From Planctomycetota bacterium (GTDB lineage: Bacteria > Planctomycetota > Planctomycetia > Pirellulales > Lacipirellulaceae), in the NCBI GenBank assembly GCA_013286045.1, contig JABDGM010000005.1, forward strand, positions 1-64,000: DNA of 64,000 nucleotides, in the 5' to 3' direction. The notes beneath the pieces are model-generated. The model was not told where the DNA came from, made no database searches, and saw only the letters and a program-made list of their open reading frames with translations. Both the position numbers and the translations under genes were made by a program. Positions within the stretch are counted from its first letter, which is position 1, and each line of letters opens with the position of its first letter. Below, one piece after another: positions 9,516 to 16,824 of this stretch.

Positions 9516-9741
9516 TTTGCACAGGTCTCTGATCGCTGCGTTGCGTGGAATCCACGTGTTGATAAAAGGTAGCGTGCGGATGCAATTGCGGACGGCTGCG
9601 CCGACGGAAGGGAATTCAAGGGTTCGTCGTAGAGCGCCGGCAAATCCGGTATAAGCCGCTTACGTATGACGGTGTGACACACGTGACTACCGCTCGGTTG
9701 CAAAATACCTTCGTGCAGGCTCGAAGCGGAGGCTTGTCGTC

Positions 9742-11229
9742 CTATGCCTTCAACTTTTCCGCGATGGCCGTGAACTGCTCCAGCGCGGCTTGCAAGTCGT
9801 CTGCGATTTCTTGCGCGAGGACATCTGGTGCCGGAAGGTCGTCGCCGTCTTCGAGGCTCTTGTCGCGAAGCCAGAAGATATCGAGATTCACCTTATCTCG
9901 CTTGATAAGGTCGTCGTAATCAAACGACCGCCAGCGGCCCTCTGGCTTATCGTCTGTCCATTTGGGTTTTCGAAGGTGTCGCTTGCCAGGCCGATAACAC
10001 TCGACAAATTCGTCCAAGTCAACACGCCGCAGCGGGTTTGTTTTTTGCGTAAAGTGAATGTTCGTCCGCAGGTCATAGACCCACAGCGTTTTGGTCCACG
10101 GTTTTTCCTGGGCTGGCTTGGAGTCTAGAAACAGCACGTTAGCCTTCACCCCCTGCGCGTAGAAGATGCCTGTAGGTAGCCGGAGCAACGTGTGAACGTC
10201 GCATTGCTTCAACAAATTGCGTCGTACGGTCTCCCCCGCTCCGCCCTCGAATAAGACATTGTCGGGCACGACGATTGCGCAGCGTCCGTTCAGTTTGAGG
10301 AGCGTCTTTACATGCTGAACGAAGTTGAGTTGCTTGTTTTTTGTTGTGGTCCAGAAATCCTGGCGTTCGTAGGCATGATCTTCCTTTTCGAGATCGCCGT
10401 CCTCATTGACGATGGCAATGCTACTTTTCTTGCCAAAAGGTGGATTCGTCAGTACCACGCTGAATCGCTCATCGGGATCATTAGCAAGGCTGTCCACGCC
10501 GGATTTAATCGGGCACGGGTCCGCATCAACGCCATGCAAGTACAGATTCATAATGCACAGACGTGCTGTATTCGGAACGATGTCACTGCCTTTGACGAAC
10601 CTCTTCCGTAGGTGTGTCTTTTGGTCCTTGTCGAGCGTCTTACCCTGGTGCTTTGCAACGTAGTCGTAGGCGGCCAGTAGGAAGCCGCCGGTGCCGCAGG
10701 CGGGATCGCAAACGGTGTCGTCGGCCGTCGGCTGCACACAATCGACGATCGCCTTGATTAGCTCGCGAGGTGTAAAGTATTGGCCCGCCCCCTTTGGGCT
10801 TTCGTTGGCACTCTTCGCGAGGAGCCCTTCGTAAATATCGCCCTTCACGTCGGTATCCATGGAAGTCCACTTTTCCACATCAATTAGATCGACGATCAGA
10901 CGCCGCAGCGTAGCCGGATTTTGAATTTCTGGTCGGGCCTTCTTGAAAATTTCTCCGAGCATACCTGGCTGCTTACCGAGTTCTTCGAGTACATGCCGAT
11001 AGTGCGCTTCGAGCTCGTCGCCCTCGCGTTTGAGAAGACTTTGCCAACCATATTTCGTAGGAACGATTGATTTTTTGTTGTACGGCGGCCGTGTCTGCTC
11101 GTCCGCCATTTTCAGGAACAACAGGAACGTTATCTGCTCCGTGTAGGCCATATAGGAAAGGCCGTCATCGCGCAACACGTGCGCAAAATTCCAGGCTTTA
11201 TTAACGATTTGTTGCGTCTCGTTACCCAC
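9742..11229 (-). CDS. hsdM: Type I restriction-modification N6-adenine methylase subunit
   Basis: A 495-residue HsdM. The N-terminal helical domain (VNKAWNFAHVLRDDGLSY) is followed by the methyltransferase core with the AdoMet motif VCDPACGTGGFLLAAYD (about 155-175) and the catalytic NPPFGKKS (near 250). Between them, AGQYFTPRELIKAIVDCV is typical of the family. It methylates adenine on both strands of the site chosen by HsdS and is needed for self-protection. It is the last gene of the minus-strand operon, separated from hsdS by three other genes, which is unusual because hsdM normally adjoins hsdS. Length is normal for the family. Confidence 0.92.
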   Translation of the reverse strand: MGNETQQIVNKAWNFAHVLRDDGLSYMAYTEQITFLLFLKMADEQTRPPYNKKSIVPTKYGWQSLLKREGDELEAHYRHVLEELGKQPGMLGEIFKKARPEIQNPATLRRLIVDLIDVEKWTSMDTDVKGDIYEGLLAKSANESPKGAGQYFTPRELIKAIVDCVQPTADDTVCDPACGTGGFLLAAYDYVAKHQGKTLDKDQKTHLRKRFVKGSDIVPNTARLCIMNLYLHGVDADPCPIKSGVDSLANDPDERFSVVLTNPPFGKKSSIAIVNEDGDLEKEDHAYERQDFWTTTKNKQLNFVQHVKTLLKLNGRCAIVVPDNVLFEGGAGETVRRNLLKQCDVHTLLRLPTGIFYAQGVKANVLFLDSKPAQEKPWTKTLWVYDLRTNIHFTQKTNPLRRVDLDEFVECYRPGKRHLRKPKWTDDKPEGRWRSFDYDDLIKRDKVNLDIFWLRDKSLEDGDDLPAPDVLAQEIADDLQAALEQFTAIAEKLKA

Positions 11230-11297
11230 TCAAATCCCTTGTGCAAATGCTTTTCAAAGCTGCGGCCAATAGTGAAATGTTACTTAGACCTTCGCTC

Positions 11298-12329
11298 CTA
11301 AGATTCCGATTGCGGACGTTGTTCCGTTATTGCAACGGAATTTCGTAATCGCTGCTCTATCGAGACTTCTTTCATCTTTGCGCCAAGTAGATACCAGCTC
11401 TGAGACTCTTCCGTGCGACCAAGGTGTTTTCGCGCTAGAAATGACGCAAGACCGATGCCGCGAAGTCCCAAGCTTAGATTTGAAGAAGCTGCACCGCTAA
11501 TCGAAGCGGCTGTGCTGGCCAATGTCGATGTGATGCCTATCGTCTCGAACATCCCACGTGCACGTTTTAATAGTTTTCGCGATTTCATCGCTCGGTCTAT
11601 AGCACTCTGAAAAACTAAATTCGGATCACTCGACATAGCAGCGGTGTGCAGAGCCGAATTCATGTCCCCAGCGTACCGACGAACTTCCTCATTATTTTTG
11701 ACATCTGCGAATTCCACCAGCGACTTGCATTCCAGGTCGAGTCCGACCATTGCGAATTTCCTATTGTTCATTGCAACTTGAAGAGGTTCAGTCATCATTG
11801 CTGTCGTCGATGACACTTCGTCTTTGACAAAGCGAAATATGAGTTCGACCGCATCATGAACTCCGTCGCCGGCGACAATTGCTGCTTGTTGCTCAGTTGC
11901 CACTTTGATTTGCATAATTATCTGCGAAATCGTGTGCGCCGCCTTGTACCCTTCATGTGGCAGCCCCACCTCTGCAAGTGCTTCTCTTATCAAATGCCGC
12001 TGTGCCAGCTCTTCCGCAATACGATTTGCTTCCGTCCAAGAATCCCAGTCGGCGGACATCGCGATGCCCAGTTCCTCATTGCGAAGAAAACCAAACGAGT
12101 CGGGAGTCTGATTAAAGTCGGGAAGGTGAGTATCCGCTGGCGTTAGTAGCACCTCATCAAAGAGTATTGCCAGATTCGTAGTGGGAATGGCGAGGGAATC
12201 CGGGTCTATCCCATATAGACCCTCCATATAGTCGTAGCCTTTAAAGTCAATTGAACCGTGGGGATTCTCGCGAGCCAGAAGACCATACATTCCGCCGGAA
12301 TAGGGAAATCCAAGAACTGCTTTGCTCAT
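11298..12329 (-). CDS. Unknown protein, partner of the FokI-like nuclease gene
   Basis: 343 residues from ATG 12329, chosen because AGGAGAGG lies about 6 nt upstream; the frame opens slightly earlier, at TTG 12350. I do not recognise the family. The N-terminus begins LGFPYSGGMYGLLARE and contains NLAILFDEVLLTPADTHLPDF, followed by long helices. Near residue 270 there is a small-residue, Ser/Ala/Gly-rich stretch (TSTLASTAASISGAASSNLS) that could be membrane-active or a flexible packed helix. It starts 13 nt after the nuclease stop, so the two are almost certainly co-translated. It may be a sensor, immunity or specificity factor for the nuclease; this is inference from position only. Confidence 0.7.
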   Translation of the reverse strand: MSKAVLGFPYSGGMYGLLARENPHGSIDFKGYDYMEGLYGIDPDSLAIPTTNLAILFDEVLLTPADTHLPDFNQTPDSFGFLRNEELGIAMSADWDSWTEANRIAEELAQRHLIREALAEVGLPHEGYKAAHTISQIIMQIKVATEQQAAIVAGDGVHDAVELIFRFVKDEVSSTTAMMTEPLQVAMNNRKFAMVGLDLECKSLVEFADVKNNEEVRRYAGDMNSALHTAAMSSDPNLVFQSAIDRAMKSRKLLKRARGMFETIGITSTLASTAASISGAASSNLSLGLRGIGLASFLARKHLGRTEESQSWYLLGAKMKEVSIEQRLRNSVAITEQRPQSES

Positions 12330-12342
12330 TTGATCGCCTCTC

Positions 12343-13755
12343 CTAGCCAAGTAGCTCCGACGCTTCTTCTGCTGTCAGTAGACCGCTATCGCTAAAGAGC
12401 CGCTGCAATCCGTCGGGGCCAAGGCTTACGCCAATAGGGTCTCGCAATTTTGCTTCGACTATCGACACGAGCGCCGCCGCTTCCATAAGGCATACTTCAC
12501 TCACGTCCGTTTCCATTTTCATCATACGGATCGTATCTTCGGCGTCGCCTTTGAATTGGCTCGAAATGATTACGTAATATATGTTTCGCAGCATGCGTCG
12601 CCGCTTTAATTCGCGGCTTTGAGCAGAAACATACTCGCGAATCGCTCTATCGTCGGTGCCCATGCTATATCCCTCAGCGCGAGACTTTGCGTCCCAAATG
12701 ACCGCGTATGAATCGTCGAAGTCAAATGCCAGACCATCAGGAGCGCGCCCAGTACCTTGGCCCAATAACTTTGTTTCATAACCCAAAACTGTAAAAGCGG
12801 CATGCGCGCTCTTTTCGAGCGCGCGAGACACAGTAGACCCCGATGTCATTGCCACCCGTTCAATCTCCGCGCCACCGACCGCTAGACTCGGGATTATGGC
12901 GACGATAGGCGGCACGTAGCTATCCGGAAGTCTATCGATCGCGCTCAACTGGATCGTGGGCTGTCGCGCATCTGGCAAAGATTCACTTTCCGTATGAGTT
13001 TCAGTCGCAGCGCCAGGACGCGAAATTGGCTTTGCCTTACCGTAGGGATTGCCACCCTTGACCCAGAAAACGTGCTCGACATCGTACAGCGAAAATGGCC
13101 TTTTTATTTCTCGCGCAAACAATTCAGCCAACTCCACGTTAAGCCGTTTGTATTCGATATAGTTATCAGCAAAATCGCCTTGCGGTGTCCACAGGTTCGC
13201 GTCCTCCATCGTTTGGACGCTATTCGTGTAGTAGACAGGCCAAGCAGAGCGGTTCTGCAACTGCCAAAAATAAGACAGGAAAAATGGAACGCTACTCACT
13301 TTTGGTCGGGCATGATTGCTTCCGCCCGCTTCAACAACTTGATCGCCAATCCTCTTTACGTAACTCGCAAACGTCCTAATACGGCTCTGTGCCATATCAT
13401 CATTGGCGGGCTCGACGATCGCTGCCTTTAGCTCTGCATCGCATTCGTCTACGCTCTCTGCGCCGTTCACGATCATGTTGAAGAACATCTGGCCTTTAAT
13501 GCCCTTGAAACCCCAGTATTGCTGCCGCTTATTAATCCCATCGACCTTGGTTTTGAAATCTTCAAGAGTTAATCCGCCGGATAGGTATGCCTTCACCAGC
13601 GGGCGGAGCGTGCTGTCGATCAATTCGGCGCGTTCCCGATCAAGGTCCTCCATTCTCTGGCGCGGTGTCAGACCTTCTGCATCGACAGGCGCGTTCAGAT
13701 ACTCTTCCAACAGCTCAATCGCGCGGCGTTGCTGTTCGGGGCTAAGGAGAGTCAT
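12343..13755 (-). CDS. Protein with C-terminal FokI-like PD-(D/E)XK nuclease domain
   Basis: 470 residues. The C-terminal part (about 300-440) matches the FokI cleavage domain in order and spacing: GRAPDG with Asp340, VIWDAKS with Asp355 and Lys357 (the D...DxK active site), EGY, DDRAIREYV, and the strand VIISSQFKG, which parallels the FLFVSGHFKG region of FokI. The N-terminal 230 residues form an unrecognised domain containing QYWGFKGIKGQMFFNMIV and SYFWQLQNRSAWPVYYTNS; a linker rich in Pro and charged residues joins the two. The target-recognition part of FokI is absent, so the N-terminal domain or the neighbouring genes must supply specificity. It is embedded in a type I R-M operon between the GIY-YIG gene and an unknown partner. 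Confidence 0.75.
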   Translation of the reverse strand: MTLLSPEQQRRAIELLEEYLNAPVDAEGLTPRQRMEDLDRERAELIDSTLRPLVKAYLSGGLTLEDFKTKVDGINKRQQYWGFKGIKGQMFFNMIVNGAESVDECDAELKAAIVEPANDDMAQSRIRTFASYVKRIGDQVVEAGGSNHARPKVSSVPFFLSYFWQLQNRSAWPVYYTNSVQTMEDANLWTPQGDFADNYIEYKRLNVELAELFAREIKRPFSLYDVEHVFWVKGGNPYGKAKPISRPGAATETHTESESLPDARQPTIQLSAIDRLPDSYVPPIVAIIPSLAVGGAEIERVAMTSGSTVSRALEKSAHAAFTVLGYETKLLGQGTGRAPDGLAFDFDDSYAVIWDAKSRAEGYSMGTDDRAIREYVSAQSRELKRRRMLRNIYYVIISSQFKGDAEDTIRMMKMETDVSEVCLMEAAALVSIVEAKLRDPIGVSLGPDGLQRLFSDSGLLTAEEASELLG

Positions 13756-13789
13756 GTGCTAGTCCCGTTATATCTCATCGTGGTAAAAG

Positions 13790-14665
13790 TTAATTTTCAT
13801 TCAATCCCAATGGTGCGCGCGTGTGAAGTCGCTCCTTCCAAGTGTTTTCGAGCTGCACGACTTCGGCGGCGGACATATCGGGGGATACTCGTTGCAGAAT
13901 TGAGAAGCGGAAATTGTTGGGATCGCACGGCTTTAGGAGTTTGTTGCCGCCGTGGCCGCTCGCGGCGTAACCGAGCCAACGACCAAGGATATTTTCACTA
14001 CCTGACGCTGAACCGACGTACCCCTTTCGCAGCACTGTGTCGAAAATGTAGTAGACACCTCGCCATTGACGTATGGCTGCCTTCCATACGGTGGGCATAG
14101 TTCCTAGCTCCGCCCAGGCTAAGTTGAGCATGTCCCATTCGGCCATGCCCGCAACCAATTGATTTTCATCGTGAATGCAAGATATGAGGAAATTGTTTTT
14201 GTGTGCGCGCCGCCACCAGGAGCGCTCCGGTGGTGGCCAATTCACAACCAAGCGCCCCTTCCACTCGCTGTAGAAATCCAGCAACACGAGATTAAACCAG
14301 AGCACCTTTGGCCGACCCTGGTTTGCGACGAAGCCTCGCATGCCATATTTCCGCATCTCGATGTTTCCTGGCATCTGCCAGAATTGCTTTTCGTTGATCG
14401 ATTTTGAGCCTTTGATTTCGTAGAGACCGACGAACAATGCTTTGCCAGGCTCCCGTCCGATAAAGGTTGCCACATGGCTCGCACCCAGCATTGCACGTTC
14501 GAGTTTTTCTGTTTGAACCTGCTGATAGAGGTTGAAAACGTCCGGCTTCTCAGCTGCCAACCACGGCAGCACTTTATTCAACTGCGGTTCAGTCGGCCGG
14601 TGACGGAGCACGATCACTTGCGTCGGATCAATCACTTCTTTGGCTAGCAGATCATTTAAATTCAC
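13790..14665 (-). CDS. GIY-YIG domain protein in R-M operon
   Basis: 291 residues. The C-terminal 95 residues carry a GIY-YIG-type motif: GVYYIFDTVLRKGYVGSASG, then LGRWLGYAASGHGGN and, near the end, QLENTWKERL with a candidate metal-binding Glu. This is a small nuclease fold that cuts DNA. The N-terminal 190 residues (LRHRPTEPQLNKVLPWLA, FVGLYEIKGSKSI) recur with GIY-YIG domains in restriction-associated proteins but I cannot name the domain. Its start overlaps the hsdS stop by 4 nt, indicating translational coupling, and it precedes the FokI-like gene by 34 nt. A nuclease role in the same defence locus is likely; the substrate is unknown. Confidence 0.75.
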   Translation of the reverse strand: MNLNDLLAKEVIDPTQVIVLRHRPTEPQLNKVLPWLAAEKPDVFNLYQQVQTEKLERAMLGASHVATFIGREPGKALFVGLYEIKGSKSINEKQFWQMPGNIEMRKYGMRGFVANQGRPKVLWFNLVLLDFYSEWKGRLVVNWPPPERSWWRRAHKNNFLISCIHDENQLVAGMAEWDMLNLAWAELGTMPTVWKAAIRQWRGVYYIFDTVLRKGYVGSASGSENILGRWLGYAASGHGGNKLLKPCDPNNFRFSILQRVSPDMSAAEVVQLENTWKERLHTRAPLGLNEN

Positions 14666-16824
14666 GCTTCCACCCTTGGCCTAGCTCGACGCCGCGATTT
14701 GAGCTTCTTCCCCTGGGCGACAACCAACGTTCGTTGGCCTTGGCCCGTTGGTACGTAAGCGTTTGCTCGCATCCAATCTAGACGTTTGCGGATTATTGTT
14801 GGCGTGAATCTCAGCTTGTCGGGATGCCAGCCATGCACTTCTGCGATAATTGCCTCGTCGTCGGGGGAGCGGCCATCAATAAGCAGATCATTCCAGGCAG
14901 CGTAAGCCGTGGCAAAAAGTTCGGCGTCGTCGGTGTTCATGCTCGCGATGTGGTCGAGCAGCCGGTCCATTTCCGCCTGCTTCGCGCCTAGGTATCCGGG
15001 CGCGTACTTGCACATTTCGCCAATCTTCTGGCCGGGATGATAGGTAACGCCGTACTTGAGGCGGTCCCGGGTGGTAAACCAATCTCGTTTTCTAGCCACG
15101 CCCTCCATTTTATAAATCTCCTTGTCGAACGGGCCGGCGGCGTAGCGCTCGAATTGGAACTCCATATCAACGCCTAGATGACATTGAATTAAATGAAGCG
15201 CCTTTTCGAGTTGCGTTCTGCCAAAAGAAGGATGAGTTGCGAGCCGCCGCACAGTATAGGAAATCATAGAAGCGCGCCGCGAGAAAATCTCTCTCGGAGT
15301 GTTTCTTCGCTTGACGGTAAGAGCGGAATCGCGGGCCACCTTGGGCTCGCGTTGCGAGTTAATTCGGGCTAGCAGTGCGGACGCTGGCTCGTCGCCGGGG
15401 TCTTGGGCGACAAGTCTGCCCTCAAAGGCTCGTTTGAGGATGGTCTGGTGAAGGCGAGTAGCGCGGCGAAGTTCTTTCTCTATCTGAGCGCTTAGTGCGT
15501 CGGTTATAGAAGTTCGCGATTCGATTTCGTCCGCAATTATCGCCTGCTCGCGGAGCGGCGGTACCGGAACTAGGGCCGATTCGATCTTCGATTGAGAAAT
15601 GTTCCGCATCGAGTCGCTTGTTCCCGTAGCCATTGCCGAAAACTGAGCACGCACGACGGAGCTACTGAGCACACGTTGCAGCCAGACGCGATTTACGATG
15701 GGCGAAACGTCCAAACGAAGGCTTTTATCACTCAATAGCAAGCGGGGACGACATTCGCCTACTAACACGGTAGCGCCCACAAGCAAACTTGTGTTTGACC
15801 GCGAGAGCAACAAATCATTCGGCTTAATTTCATTGTGGACGTCGAAATCAGCGTCTGGTGGAATTGCCTTCTGCTCTTCTTCAAGGAAAGTTCCCCAAGT
15901 CATCGCGCTGACTTTGATAACACCCCATTCATTAGGCTCCGCCGGCCGTGTTAAGCACTTGAACGACTTACCACCTTCAATTCCGTTTATTAGCTGACCA
16001 AGTGTTGCGAAGCACCAGCCCCGAGGCAATTCGCATAGGTCAGTACCGTGGGGGGGCGATGGCTCGATATACTTCGATTTCCAGTTCTTCGGCAGTTTCT
16101 TTCCTGCAGCAGCGAAGTTAGCGAGTTGGTCGGCTTCCCATTTTTGGCGACGTTCGGCAAGGATGCGTTCGAGGAGTTTGGCCGCTGATTCCGTGGCTGG
16201 GTGCTCTGCGCGCCAGGCTTCGGTGAGGTTGCCTTCAACGGCAGCTTTGAGAACGGATGCGCGGTAGCGCTTCAGATTTGCCTTCGCTCGCTTCAATGCC
16301 GCGACGCCGGCTTCCAGATCAGAGTTCAACTCCTCGATCTTAGCGACGATGCGTCGCTGTTCGTCAAACGGTGCGATTATGAGCTCGGACTCTTCAAATC
16401 GTCCTTTCGTTATGTGCGCTAAGCCAGCGCCGCCGTGGGCTTGCCTTATGTAGTTATCTAGATTCTGATTTATTGCATATCGGAGAAATCGCTCGTCGAG
16501 ACAGTCACGGTTAAAGTGCACATTGAAAATGTGCTGGTTCAACCAGGCGTCCCCACCGCGCCAAATGTGCGCCCCGAAGGAGGTTCCCGGCGTACCCGAC
16601 CACGCGAAAAGCAGATCGCCATTGCGGACGCGGAATTTATCAGGCAGCGACTCCGAGCAATGATTGAACTCTGCGGCGGAATTGTTCAAGTTCTGAATAC
16701 GTATTATGGGCAAGCCGTCGTTGCTCCATTGCGTAGACTTGAATGCAAGGCCATTAACAAGGCGAACGAGAGAGTCGACTCTCGCTTTTGCCCATCCGCG
16801 TGGCAAACCCGAATCGTCACTCAT
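14662..16824 (-). CDS. hsdS: Type I R-M specificity subunit with extra C-terminal domain
   Basis: 720 residues, far above the usual 400-450. Residues 1-200 contain the first target-recognition domain (LPRGWAKARVDSLVRLVNG) and a central helical repeat (RRIVAKIEELNSDLEAGV). Residues 270-470 contain the second (LPRGWCFATLGQLINGIEGG) and a second helical repeat (REQAIIADEIESRTSIT). HsdS sets the DNA sequence read by HsdM and HsdR. The remaining 220 or so residues, from about MISYTVRRLATHPSFGRTQLEK, form an extra domain; LEKALHLIQCHLG with ERYAAGPFDKEIY resembles the Panacea/DUF4065 fold found in antitoxins and fused to other proteins. The gene overlaps hsdR upstream and the GIY-YIG gene downstream by 4 nt each. 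Confidence 0.88.
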   Translation of the reverse strand: MSDDSGLPRGWAKARVDSLVRLVNGLAFKSTQWSNDGLPIIRIQNLNNSAAEFNHCSESLPDKFRVRNGDLLFAWSGTPGTSFGAHIWRGGDAWLNQHIFNVHFNRDCLDERFLRYAINQNLDNYIRQAHGGAGLAHITKGRFEESELIIAPFDEQRRIVAKIEELNSDLEAGVAALKRAKANLKRYRASVLKAAVEGNLTEAWRAEHPATESAAKLLERILAERRQKWEADQLANFAAAGKKLPKNWKSKYIEPSPPHGTDLCELPRGWCFATLGQLINGIEGGKSFKCLTRPAEPNEWGVIKVSAMTWGTFLEEEQKAIPPDADFDVHNEIKPNDLLLSRSNTSLLVGATVLVGECRPRLLLSDKSLRLDVSPIVNRVWLQRVLSSSVVRAQFSAMATGTSDSMRNISQSKIESALVPVPPLREQAIIADEIESRTSITDALSAQIEKELRRATRLHQTILKRAFEGRLVAQDPGDEPASALLARINSQREPKVARDSALTVKRRNTPREIFSRRASMISYTVRRLATHPSFGRTQLEKALHLIQCHLGVDMEFQFERYAAGPFDKEIYKMEGVARKRDWFTTRDRLKYGVTYHPGQKIGEMCKYAPGYLGAKQAEMDRLLDHIASMNTDDAELFATAYAAWNDLLIDGRSPDDEAIIAEVHGWHPDKLRFTPTIIRKRLDWMRANAYVPTGQGQRTLVVAQGKKLKSRRRARPRVEA

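Noticed and set aside
9512-9703. 63-codon frame upstream of the HTH protein gene.
   Set aside because: No ribosome site, no motif and unlike the composition of neighbouring proteins.
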